NCBI GenBank assembly: GCA_964416195.1
Contig: CAYQDB010000004.1
Span: forward strand, 1 to 64,000
DNA from: CAYQDB01 sp964416195
Lineage (GTDB): Bacteria > Zixibacteria > MSB-5A5 > GN15 > FEB-12
Direction: 5' to 3'
Length of the DNA: 64,000 bases
Numbering within the stretch: position 1 is the stretch's first letter; every line of letters starts with the position of its first letter. Shown here piece by piece: positions 7,822 through 16,610 of this stretch. The notes below the pieces were generated by a model that was not told the origin of the DNA, made no database searches, and saw only the letters and a list, made by a program, of their open reading frames with translations. Made by a program: the position numbers and the translations under genes.

Positions 7822-10347
7822 TCAGGAACGGGTTGCGATCGGTTCTTTGTCCAACTCTTCCCGGACTGCTTTGCCAATTACTTCTCGGGTGTAAGGTTTT
7901 CTGATATACGGGCCAGCCCCAAGTTTCTGCATTTTCTCAACACGTTTAGTAACGGAGAACCCACTGACAATCACTGCTTTCTGTCCGGGATGCAGCCTGA
8001 TTATTTCACGATAGGTATCCAAGCCATCAAAATCCTTTTCCATAATCATATCCAACACTATGATGTCGACACTGTGATTCCTCAGATATTCGACAGCTTC
8101 CCGACCATTACTGGCTGTTTCAACCCGGTAGCCCAGACTTGACAGCAGGTCTGACGCTAATATCCTTTGATCCTCGACATCATCTACGACAAGCACTTTT
8201 TCTTTGCCGCTATAGTTGGCTTCAGTATCGGGGCCGAGTTCAACCTCCATGCTTGTAACCGGGAAGTATAAGATGAATTCAGTTCCTACCCCAACTGTGG
8301 AAAGGATGTCGTAGTATCCTTTGTGATCTTTCACGATACCGTACACCACCGATAGCCCCAGGCCACTGCCGCTGGTTCCCATCTTCTTTTTCGAGTAGTA
8401 CGGTTCGAAGATTTTGTCGAGGTCTTTGGGGTCGATTCCCATCCCGGTATCACGAACGCGGAATCGAGCGTAATCATGGGGCTCAACCTTGTCATAGCCA
8501 CTCTCTAGCGACTCCAGATACTGCTGAGACGTTTCAATGGTGAGCTCACCACCCTCTGGCATGGCGTCAAAGGCGTTCACGATGAGGTTCATGAACACCT
8601 TTGAAAGGTGAGGAGCAGAACCGAGGATTTTATCGATGGACCTGTCAAGTTTCAGCTTGACCGTAACGTCGAGATGCTTTTCAGTCAGTCTTACAAAACT
8701 TGGTGAATCAATGTATGCTTGTAAGATTTCGTTCACGTCGGTTGGGACCATTTCGTAACGGCCGCGACGAGCCAGAGTGAGCAGGTCCTGGGCCACATCA
8801 GCCGCATCCTGAGCTGTCTTGCCAATACGCTGGACTTGTTCGCGCAAAGGACTATTCTCGGGGAGTTCCATGAGTATCAGTTCGGGATAACCTACCAGTG
8901 GTCCCAACGTGTTGTTCAAGTCATGGGCGACGCCGCCTGCCAGTATCCCCAGTGACTCCATCCGCTCAGCTCGTTCGAGCTTATCTCGAAGTTCTTGCTC
9001 CTGCTTTTCAGCTTGCTTGCGCTCGGTGACATCGCGAAACACCCCCTGGAGCACTTTTTTCCCCTCAATTTCTAATAGATTGGCCTTTATCGCAACGTCT
9101 CTTATTTCGCCCCTCTTGGTGATGATCTGTGTTTCCAGAGCCTGTCCCTCTTTCTGTCCAAGATGCTCTCTGAAAGTCCTGCTAAACTCCCCTTTGATTT
9201 CATCCGGAGGGTGGAGAATATTCTGGTGCTTACCCACCAGTTCTGTTTTCTCTCTACCCACCAATTCTGATCCTGCGAGGTTGCAGTCGATTATTATGCC
9301 CGTCTTAGCGTCGGCTATGAAGATAGCATCCAAGGCCCCTTCAAACTGTCTTCTGAATCGTTCTTCGGATTTCTTCAGCGCCTCCTCAGCCCGCTTGCGC
9401 TCAGTGATGTCATCAAGGGTGATAATGAGGTCCGTCTCGGATTCCGAATCACCCGATATTCCGGTCAGGTAGGCTTCATAGACATATTCAACGTCCTCCG
9501 CATTCGCGATCAGACCTTCAATGGTCTTGTCTCGATTCTCAACATTCGCCTTTGCAAAACGCCGTGCCCAGTCTACGAATACGGCAGGTGAGAACACCTC
9601 ATCCATCAACATCCCTTGCAGCGCAACGACATCATCCAGCTTCCGGTCAAATCTCGTGAGGATATTGAATCCGACCGCGTTGACTTTTCGTAATCGGTTT
9701 TTAACGTCAAAAACGAAGACTCCTTGTTTTACATTGTCAAGTATATCAAGGTACCATACACTCAAGCTTGTCATTTCATGGAAATGGTATGCACTGACCA
9801 CCAGAGGGGTGATTGTGCTGACCAATGTATCAAGCAACTGAATATCTTCAGGCGCGAAGGGTCTTTTTGTGACTCTTTTGCCCAAGCCGATAATTCCGAG
9901 CAGCTTATCGCTGTGAATCAGAGGGCACACTACTTCAACACCACAATCACGGAGGATGGCGACATGACTGGCACACGCATCCTGCAGATCCGACTCTGAG
10001 ACAAGGTTTGGTGAACTATGCTGCAAGAAATACCAGCCCAGTTCAGGTGTCAGCATTAGAGATTTCAGCAACATATTTGTGCTGAACTTACCCGTAGCCG
10101 TGAAGGCCACCTTTTGATCTGGAGCACCTGGCTTTCGCAGTATTGAGAACGAATCGGGCAGTGAGAACTGGCCGGAGAGTGTGAAGAGAATCGTTTGAAC
10201 AAGTTGCTGAAAGTCTGGTTTATCCGCAAATTGTCTCGTGAGCTTGGCTATGGCATCCAGAGCCAATAATGACTTTTCGGCGGATTGCCGGTAAATCTCA
10301 AGAGGCCCTAATTCGGTTATACTTTGTTGTTGTTTATCGTGCGCCAT
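7822..10347 (-). CDS. Hybrid sensor histidine kinase (GAF-PAS-PAS-HisKA-HATPase-REC)
   Basis: An 841-residue cytoplasmic hybrid kinase without membrane segments. In order it has a GAF-like domain (about 35-190), a PAS domain (about 200-315), a second PAS ending in VFRDVTERKQAE (about 328-445), a HisKA helix pair with phospho-acceptor His475 in GGVAHDLNNT, a HATPase with N box (NLIVNAFDAMPEGG) and G boxes (DTGMGID, GSGLGLSVVYG), and a C-terminal receiver with acidic DD and phospho-acceptor Asp766 (IIVLDMIME). It is the last gene of a six-cistron operon, starting three bases after the STAS gene ends. It probably feeds an intracellular signal into that partner-switching cascade. There is no DNA-binding output domain. 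Confidence 0.93.
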   Translation of the reverse strand: MAHDKQQQSITELGPLEIYRQSAEKSLLALDAIAKLTRQFADKPDFQQLVQTILFTLSGQFSLPDSFSILRKPGAPDQKVAFTATGKFSTNMLLKSLMLTPELGWYFLQHSSPNLVSESDLQDACASHVAILRDCGVEVVCPLIHSDKLLGIIGLGKRVTKRPFAPEDIQLLDTLVSTITPLVVSAYHFHEMTSLSVWYLDILDNVKQGVFVFDVKNRLRKVNAVGFNILTRFDRKLDDVVALQGMLMDEVFSPAVFVDWARRFAKANVENRDKTIEGLIANAEDVEYVYEAYLTGISGDSESETDLIITLDDITERKRAEEALKKSEERFRRQFEGALDAIFIADAKTGIIIDCNLAGSELVGREKTELVGKHQNILHPPDEIKGEFSRTFREHLGQKEGQALETQIITKRGEIRDVAIKANLLEIEGKKVLQGVFRDVTERKQAEKQEQELRDKLERAERMESLGILAGGVAHDLNNTLGPLVGYPELILMELPENSPLREQVQRIGKTAQDAADVAQDLLTLARRGRYEMVPTDVNEILQAYIDSPSFVRLTEKHLDVTVKLKLDRSIDKILGSAPHLSKVFMNLIVNAFDAMPEGGELTIETSQQYLESLESGYDKVEPHDYARFRVRDTGMGIDPKDLDKIFEPYYSKKKMGTSGSGLGLSVVYGIVKDHKGYYDILSTVGVGTEFILYFPVTSMEVELGPDTEANYSGKEKVLVVDDVEDQRILASDLLSSLGYRVETASNGREAVEYLRNHSVDIIVLDMIMEKDFDGLDTYREIIRLHPGQKAVIVSGFSVTKRVEKMQKLGAGPYIRKPYTREVIGKAVREELDKEPIATRS

Positions 10348-10350
10348 GCA

Positions 10351-10707
10351 TTATAGCTCTATCTCACACAGCGTGAGAGCTTCTTTTTCGGTGGATTTAA
10401 TTATCAAAAAATCAGCCAGATCGAGTACTTTAAGCACATGCAAGATGGTATCTGAGACATTGCATAGTATTATGTCGCCTCCCATCTCACGCGAGGCTCC
10501 AACTGTGCCCAGAATCGACCCTACCCCAGCCGAGGAGAGAAACTCCAGGTCAGCCATGTCCATAATAATGAATTTGTATCCTTCGGCTTGCGCAGAAGTG
10601 ATAGCCTCAACCATATCGCGGGCATTATAGTTGTCGAGCATCCTCCCGGGTTTGATAACGAGTGTATCATCTTTGAGGGCATGCCGTGTTATATCCTGTT
10701 CGTCCAC
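10351..10707 (-). CDS. STAS-domain anti-sigma factor antagonist-like protein
   Basis: A 118-residue stand-alone STAS protein of the SpoIIAA/RsbV type. The motif FLSSAGVGSIL (about residues 55-65) holds the serine that partner-switching kinases phosphorylate. Unphosphorylated, family members bind the anti-sigma kinase and free its target. It lies four bases downstream of a STAS-HATPase fusion gene and three bases upstream of the hybrid kinase gene, so translation is almost certainly coupled. The likely partners are the fused HATPase (kinase) and the SpoIIE-type phosphatase in the same operon. No sigma factor gene is nearby, so the final target is unknown. Confidence 0.88.
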   Translation of the reverse strand: MDEQDITRHALKDDTLVIKPGRMLDNYNARDMVEAITSAQAEGYKFIIMDMADLEFLSSAGVGSILGTVGASREMGGDIILCNVSDTILHVLKVLDLADFLIIKSTEKEALTLCEIEL

Positions 10708-10711
10708 CCTG

Positions 10712-11476
10712 CTAATCCCACTTCTTTTCTAAGGTTAACACGTTTATGACATCGTTTATGCGAACGTATGACATTTTGTCGGTAAGTCGACGAACTAACG
10801 TAAGCCCAAATCCCCGCGTTTGCCCGTTCCTGGAGGCAGTTCGAGGATCGAAATCCGCGGTTGAGCCTTTCGAGTCAAAAGGTACTCCAGAATCAGCGAA
10901 AACCATAATGAGCTTCGATCCCTCAACCCGGGCCAAGAAAACTACCAGGTCTTCGTCTCCCATCTGGGCATGTGATCTAATATTGGTAGCCACTTCATAG
11001 AAAACTGTGCGCAGCTGGAATATAACTACTTCAGGAAGAGCAAAACGCCTAAGGAACTTCAGGAATCCCTCAAGCGCCTCATCTATGCTACGAGAGTCGA
11101 CTGTAAACTCATCAACATAAGTGTGTAGGATATCTCCAGATTCAATTTGAACAGCCTTTCTTAGCTGCGGGCGTATAGATTCGTGGTCATCTGCAAGAAG
11201 TTCATATAAATCGAGAACCTTCAGAACGCGCACCAGTCCCGGCGACAGTGATTTCAGCTCCATCGTCACCCCAGCATCTAAGCAGATGTGATATGCTTGC
11301 CACAGGAGCTTAATGTGACTGGAAGTAACGTGTTCCAACTGCGAAACATCAAGCGCTATAGACACAGGGTCTCCCATAAGGAGCTCTTTCAGTCCTCTGT
11401 CAAAACGTGTCACGGCATCGTCGGACAGATCAGCCGGGACAAGAAGTGTGGGTGTAACTACGTAGTCAATCTGCAT
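10712..11476 (-). CDS. STAS-HATPase fusion (antagonist plus anti-sigma kinase in one chain)
   Basis: A 254-residue fusion. Residues about 1-100 form a STAS domain with LEHVTSSHIKLLW, where a Thr/Ser pair sits at the usual phospho-acceptor position. Residues about 125-254 form an RsbW/SpoIIAB-like GHKL ATPase with N box (FYEVATNIRSHA), G1 box (FADSGVPFD) and G2 box (RGFGLTLVRRLTD). Normally the antagonist and the kinase are separate proteins that bind each other; here both are on one polypeptide, followed by a second free STAS protein. The start overlaps the end of the phosphatase gene by 11 bases. It probably phosphorylates STAS serines and sequesters an unknown target. Confidence 0.88.
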   Translation of the reverse strand: MQIDYVVTPTLLVPADLSDDAVTRFDRGLKELLMGDPVSIALDVSQLEHVTSSHIKLLWQAYHICLDAGVTMELKSLSPGLVRVLKVLDLYELLADDHESIRPQLRKAVQIESGDILHTYVDEFTVDSRSIDEALEGFLKFLRRFALPEVVIFQLRTVFYEVATNIRSHAQMGDEDLVVFLARVEGSKLIMVFADSGVPFDSKGSTADFDPRTASRNGQTRGFGLTLVRRLTDKMSYVRINDVINVLTLEKKWD

Positions 11477-13064
11477 AAACTGCCTTTCCTGCGTTATAAC
11501 TTATTTTATCGACCGTTGTAGTGGCCCATTTCATAGTCAATAGCGTGATATCATCAAACTGCGGTGCAGAATCTACGAATTGCTCCAGCCGCTTGAGCGT
11601 TTCTGCCATTAACTCCACAGGGCTACACAACTTATGCGATTCCAGGGCCTTCACAAACCGGTCCATGCCAAACTCCTCACCGGCTGAATTCCTGGCTTCA
11701 TTAATGCCGTCTGTATACTGAATCATCCAGTCGCCTTCCGAAAGCACAATCTGGCCGGTTTCGATTCTCTTGCTAAATGGGCCTGGCGGCATCATACCAA
11801 GAGGGTAACCTTTGGTTTTGATCAACTCCGCTTCTCCGGTTTGACCATTCAACCTGATCAAGGGATTATGACCAGCGGAGGCAAAGGTAAAGCAGCCGGT
11901 TGTCTTATTGAGGACTCCGTAGAACATCGTTACAAACATGTTTCTCTTGATGCTAAGTAGCAGTTCCCGGTTCACTTCTATGAGCAGATCTGCTGGTCGT
12001 TTTATGGATCGTGCCAGCCGAATAACAATATCACGGGTAAGCAGCATTACGAGCATACCGGGCAGCGACTTGCCGGAAACATCTGCGATCAGAACCCCAA
12101 GGTTGTCTTTGTCGATATCAATGAAATCATAATAGTCACCACCAACTTCCCGGGCACTGCGATAGGCGCCGGTAAACTCGAATTTCGATGTCCTCGGGTA
12201 CTCGCGGGGAAGGATATTCGCTTGAATCTCTCTCGCGATTTCTAACTCTCGCTCAATTCGCTCCTTCTCGATAAGGTCTCGTTGCGCTACTCTGAGCTTG
12301 GCCCCCATCACCTGTAGAGTTTTGGCCAGATATCCAAATTCGTTTTTGGCTGCCACTGGAATGTCCAGGGTGATATCCTCAAAGTCCACATTCTTGAGGC
12401 CATCTGTTATCACACTTATGGGTCGCAACTTACGGCGGAGAACGATCATGGTAATCGGAAGTCCAATCAGAAGAACCAAAATAGTAATCGAAGCCACCGT
12501 TGTTATGGAAGTACGCCTGGCCGCTGCAATCGGCTCGGCCGATGAGGCTACCCTCAGTTTCCCCACCAATATGTTGTTTTCCTCAATCGGCACGGTGATA
12601 TAGATTGTGTCTAGATTCAAACTGAAGGTTTCTCCGTTACGTAGATCAGCACCTGGCTGTCTGTTCTCAATGGCCTTCATTTGACCCGAGGCAATTACCT
12701 GCCTAAGGTCTGTGTGCGCTATGAATACGTTTTGCTTGTTGGCGATTCCCGCCCAGTACACTTCCAAATTATCATCGGTGAGCTTCCTGCAAATGTTGTT
12801 CAACAGAAGTGCGTCAGGTTCATCGGTTGAGATTATTAGTTTTCCGGCAGGCCCGGAATATGAGCGTGCCTGAACAAGCAGTTTATCAATAACGTTCTGC
12901 GTAACAGTCTTGACATATAGATTGGAAATCACATAGCCGGTAACCAGCATCAACACCAGTATGATGCCAGACATGTAAAGCGAGAATTCAAGTCTAATAG
13001 ACCTTCTGAATTGGCTGGCTTGGGGCCACTGTCGAGGTAGGACATTGTTGTTACTGTTGGTCAT
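11466..13064 (-). CDS. Membrane SpoIIE-type PP2C phosphatase with HAMP domain
   Basis: A 532-residue sensor phosphatase. A transmembrane helix at about 28-50 and another at about 187-208 flank an extracytoplasmic sensor region of roughly 135 residues. A HAMP domain (about 210-262) and a short coiled coil (LIEKERIERELEIAREIQ) lead to the SpoIIE/PP2C domain. That domain has the metal-binding motifs REVGGDYYDF, LIADVSGKSLPG, FASAGHNPL, MIQYTDGINEAR and FDDITLL. Such enzymes dephosphorylate STAS proteins, here presumably the STAS and STAS-HATPase products encoded just downstream. The gene overlaps its upstream neighbour by 14 bases. The signal it senses outside the membrane is unknown. Confidence 0.93.
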   Translation of the reverse strand: MTNSNNNVLPRQWPQASQFRRSIRLEFSLYMSGIILVLMLVTGYVISNLYVKTVTQNVIDKLLVQARSYSGPAGKLIISTDEPDALLLNNICRKLTDDNLEVYWAGIANKQNVFIAHTDLRQVIASGQMKAIENRQPGADLRNGETFSLNLDTIYITVPIEENNILVGKLRVASSAEPIAAARRTSITTVASITILVLLIGLPITMIVLRRKLRPISVITDGLKNVDFEDITLDIPVAAKNEFGYLAKTLQVMGAKLRVAQRDLIEKERIERELEIAREIQANILPREYPRTSKFEFTGAYRSAREVGGDYYDFIDIDKDNLGVLIADVSGKSLPGMLVMLLTRDIVIRLARSIKRPADLLIEVNRELLLSIKRNMFVTMFYGVLNKTTGCFTFASAGHNPLIRLNGQTGEAELIKTKGYPLGMMPPGPFSKRIETGQIVLSEGDWMIQYTDGINEARNSAGEEFGMDRFVKALESHKLCSPVELMAETLKRLEQFVDSAPQFDDITLLTMKWATTTVDKISYNAGKAVYAD

Positions 13065-15066
13065 ATGACAACTCTTTCAGTTTCCGTATTTCTGTCTCAG
13101 CTCGATTTATGAAGTTTCTAATCTCACTATTATCAGGATCTAATTGTATCGCCTTCTTCCAAACAACGACAGCTTCCTGAAGCTTATTCTTGCCGTAGGA
13201 CTCCACGCCTACGAACTTATATGCGTTGACGAGGTATTTTCTAACCGACAGATAATTCGGGGCCAGTCGCTCAACTTTTTCCCAATGCCCAATCGCCTGT
13301 ATCAGGTCACCCTTCTTGAACAACTCCTGGGCCGTGTTGTAAACGAAATCGATCTCTTTCTGCAGCTCTGCGCTGAGGGGTTCACGGGTGCCCGTAGCCA
13401 CCATCGAGGGTTCATCGGAAGGACGGTCAATCCGACTGGTGATGCGATTTCGCAAATCCAGACACCACTGATGGCCTGGGAATAGAACCAGGGCGGAGTC
13501 CAAAGCAGCCATAGCTGCATCAAAATCCTCACCACTATAGGCGGCTGAGGCAATGGCTCGCCATTGCTCGAATTCCGCTTTCACACGCGCCCGCTCCACC
13601 CGGTTATCTTGTGGGGCCAATTCGCTGAGGCCCCCGATAATGACCAGAGCTTGCTCAGCCTTTCCGTAGCTAAGCAGAGAATCAACAACCCTTAAGCGAT
13701 TTTGGATGGCATCCTCATGCGACAATGACCGATCAATAGCTGTACTTACTTGCTGAGCTAATCTGGCGGCTGAAGTCGAGTTGGGCACCTCTGCCAAGGC
13801 CAGATCCGTAAAGTACTTGGCCGCCAGGTAATCGCCTGCGTCATATTTCACCTGAGCTGAATCCATATGTTGTCTGAACCGCTGCTTCCGTGTGACGTCA
13901 TTAAGACGTCGTTGTACCTCCACAGCAAGGTCATAAATGTGAGTTGTATCGACATTGCTGCCTCTAGCCAAGAACAGCGCCCGATCAAAATGGCTGCTGG
14001 CCTCAACAAGGTCACCGGCTTCAAGTAATTCCTTGCCGGATTGCACAAGCTTGGAGATCATCTCACGATTTCGGGCCACAAGGCGTTCACTCATTAGGTT
14101 GTTGAATTCGACCTCGCGATGTCTGGCCCTGATTTTGCGCTTTTCAGCCAATGGCTTGCCAAAAGCCGTTGTGATGCTAAACATGTGAAGGCTACCTAAA
14201 TCGCGGTCGACCAGAGCGTAATCAAATTTGATTGCTTTATGACCTAGACCCACGCCAAAGGAAAACCGGCTATCCCGCACTCCACCGCGCAAGTGCAAGA
14301 GATCTTTGAAACCATACTCAATTCCAACAGCTAGCCTGGGATCAGACCAGTCAATCTTGGTTAGGCTAGCTGAGACCGTTGCCAACTGGTCCCACTTCGG
14401 ATTAGGTACTAACCCGATAGAAATACCAGCGTTAGCCGTGAGAGGATAGTTAATGCTCTCATCGGCCAGCTTAAAACTCGGTCGTATGAGATTTCTTCCA
14501 TTGAGCGCAATCGTAATATGCTGCAGCCGCTCAAACCTAGGCTCAAAACGCCTGCCTATTGATAGATTAAGTCCGGGCGACGAGGTGGCGCTGTAATTGT
14601 CCAGGGAATGGTGCTCAATGGTAAGCGCTAAACCAACGTCATAGCCTGATACCGTCCGACCGTAGGCAAGATAGAAACCAAGGCGGTTATCATCAATTTC
14701 ACCCAGCAACAGGTTACCAGCATCCCGCTTTTCTATCCCGCCAATACCAAGACGAAAGATGCCCATCCCAACAACACCAAAATCTAGGGTTGGCACAACT
14801 AGGCCGGCATATTGATAAGCCACGTCCGAATCATATAGCCTGCTGTGAAAGCCGCTCAGAGTGAAACGCTCCGCTCGTGCCAGACGGGATGCATTCCAGA
14901 AAGGAGCGGTGGCAGCATCACTAACGGCAATTCCAGCTCCGCCTAGCGCAAGGTCACGTGCTCCCGCGCCAAAGCTGAAGGGGGACACAGTCCCGCCATC
15001 ATAGGAGGCAACTACCGACGTCACCGGTACCAGAAGGCAGAATATGAATCCCATTGCCCGCTTCAT
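13051..15066 (-). CDS. PorV/UPF0164-like outer-membrane barrel fused to TPR repeats
   Basis: A 671-residue exported protein with a signal peptide (MKRAMGFIFCLLVPVTSVVA). Residues about 25-310 resemble the PorV/PorQ/UPF0164 beta-barrel family: SFGAGARDLALGGAGIAVSDAA followed by many alternating beta strands and a closing FSITTAFG. Residues about 320-671 are helical and contain TPR-like units, the clearest being near the C-terminus (VYNTAQELFKKGDLIQAIGHW, KNKLQEAVVVWKKAIQLDP). PorV is the outer-membrane shuttle of type IX secretion. The neighbouring upstream gene encodes a protein with a T9SS-type C-terminal domain, so a role in exporting or anchoring it is likely. It overlaps that gene by four bases (ATGA). 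Confidence 0.75.
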   Translation of the reverse strand: MKRAMGFIFCLLVPVTSVVASYDGGTVSPFSFGAGARDLALGGAGIAVSDAATAPFWNASRLARAERFTLSGFHSRLYDSDVAYQYAGLVVPTLDFGVVGMGIFRLGIGGIEKRDAGNLLLGEIDDNRLGFYLAYGRTVSGYDVGLALTIEHHSLDNYSATSSPGLNLSIGRRFEPRFERLQHITIALNGRNLIRPSFKLADESINYPLTANAGISIGLVPNPKWDQLATVSASLTKIDWSDPRLAVGIEYGFKDLLHLRGGVRDSRFSFGVGLGHKAIKFDYALVDRDLGSLHMFSITTAFGKPLAEKRKIRARHREVEFNNLMSERLVARNREMISKLVQSGKELLEAGDLVEASSHFDRALFLARGSNVDTTHIYDLAVEVQRRLNDVTRKQRFRQHMDSAQVKYDAGDYLAAKYFTDLALAEVPNSTSAARLAQQVSTAIDRSLSHEDAIQNRLRVVDSLLSYGKAEQALVIIGGLSELAPQDNRVERARVKAEFEQWRAIASAAYSGEDFDAAMAALDSALVLFPGHQWCLDLRNRITSRIDRPSDEPSMVATGTREPLSAELQKEIDFVYNTAQELFKKGDLIQAIGHWEKVERLAPNYLSVRKYLVNAYKFVGVESYGKNKLQEAVVVWKKAIQLDPDNSEIRNFINRAETEIRKLKELSYDQQ

Positions 15067-16610
15067 CTTATCACCGCAATCTTCCTTCTGTAGCTCTCTA
15101 CTCTGCCGGAGCCGTACCTGGCGGTAATGCGGCAGAAATAAGTCCCGGGAACAACCTCGCGTCCTTTATCATTGACACCCGACCAGACATCACTTCGGTG
15201 AGAAGTTGCCTCACGGAGTGCATTCATGGCTATCTGTTTCACTGCTTTCCCGGTTATGGAAAAGATCTCAATATCGACATGAGCATCTTCGGTCAGTACA
15301 TACCCGATTGTTGTTTGTTCACCCCGAGCTGGATTAAACGGATTGGGATAATTCGTAAACGACTTTTCCAAACTTGCGGAGGACACCGATATCTCAGCGG
15401 ACAACAAGGGATAGGACTGGCCCGCCAGTGTTGGATAGACAGTGTTGAGTAGGTTCTTATCGGAGATATCAATAAATGAAGAATCGGCAAACCTGATGAC
15501 GTAATTGCCCATAGTCGCGCCGTTCTTGACATCGCACGTTATGGCCACCGAACAACTGGCACCTCTTACCAGATCATGGTCACTTTCAAGTGGCAGCAGT
15601 AGACTATCGTTCACGAGGCTGGTGTCACTGGCTACAAGCTGGTTGTCCAAAAGAATGTGGACAGCATCAAAAACTTCACCTCCCGTGGCGGGAGAAAGAC
15701 CGGCTGTGGTACGTTTCAGAATCTGTCCACGAATACCCTTGATGCTCACATCCCCCTGAGCCGTGGGGCTGTCGTACTCCAAGTCACCGTTGAAGATAGT
15801 CAGACCCGTCTGTCCCGGAAACGCAATCTGCACGGGAAGCGACTGGGATTCGATACTGGGGCGTCCGGCCGGCAAAAAGATCTCGGTGATACCAGTGACA
15901 AACGGGAAGGAGGCACCACATCCGCTGGCTGGCGAGAAGCCCGGATTGCGAGTGGTATCGGTAGCGTCACTGAGCAAAAGGGCTTTGTCTGCAGCTGCCA
16001 ACAGGACAAAATGATCGTATGGTGCATCGGCTTCAATATCAGCCACCAACTGGAGAACGACACCATCACCTGGATCGATTATCAGTCCGGTATCGCTGAA
16101 GTTGAACACGACCGACCCACTGTACATCTGAACAAACGGCTGGTATGTAGTCGTACCTCCCGATACAGAAAACCCTATCCGATCAAACAAGCGATCGGGG
16201 TCCAGTGGCTTGCCGAGGCTATCGAGAACACTTACATGAGCGCTGTTCAATCTAATCGAGGAGTAACTCTCAGCCACCGGGTATTGGAGAGAATACTCTA
16301 TTAGCTCCAGTGAATCGGTTCCACCGACAATAGAAAAAGGCAAAACTGACTTCACACAGAATTGCGGATCTACCGCTGGCTGTTTCAGCTCCGCCCAGCC
16401 GGTAGTGATGGGAAAAGCTGACCCAGTGGCCAAGATCAAGGTATCGGTAATTGCTTTCAATAACGAGCCTGAGCCGAGATCCCGTACTACAAAGCAGGTG
16501 CTGTCTGAAATACAAAGACTGAAACCTGCAATGCCCGACTCGTATTTTGTTGAGGCTACAATCTTGATAGAATCAATCCCGCCGGGGTTCAGCGTAAGTG
16601 GCGAGTTCAA
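15063..16610 (-). CDS. C-terminal part of the giant surface protein, with T9SS/FlgD-type sorting domain
   Basis: An open frame of 515 codons directly after a TAA that ends the 2077-codon frame upstream, in the same reading frame. The first codon would be TTG at 16610, with no ribosome binding site, and the sequence continues the beta-sandwich repeat that the TAA interrupts. The last 90 residues form a FlgD-Ig/T9SS type A sorting domain: NYPNPFNPARGEQTTIGYVL, VDIEIFSITGKAV, GVNDKGREVVPGTYFCRI and a basic tail. It is probably translated only by readthrough, after a local sequence correction, or not at all. The stop codon overlaps the ATG of the PorV-like gene. Confidence 0.75.
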   Translation of the reverse strand: MNSPLTLNPGGIDSIKIVASTKYESGIAGFSLCISDSTCFVVRDLGSGSLLKAITDTLILATGSAFPITTGWAELKQPAVDPQFCVKSVLPFSIVGGTDSLELIEYSLQYPVAESYSSIRLNSAHVSVLDSLGKPLDPDRLFDRIGFSVSGGTTTYQPFVQMYSGSVVFNFSDTGLIIDPGDGVVLQLVADIEADAPYDHFVLLAAADKALLLSDATDTTRNPGFSPASGCGASFPFVTGITEIFLPAGRPSIESQSLPVQIAFPGQTGLTIFNGDLEYDSPTAQGDVSIKGIRGQILKRTTAGLSPATGGEVFDAVHILLDNQLVASDTSLVNDSLLLPLESDHDLVRGASCSVAITCDVKNGATMGNYVIRFADSSFIDISDKNLLNTVYPTLAGQSYPLLSAEISVSSASLEKSFTNYPNPFNPARGEQTTIGYVLTEDAHVDIEIFSITGKAVKQIAMNALREATSHRSDVWSGVNDKGREVVPGTYFCRITARYGSGRVESYRRKIAVIR

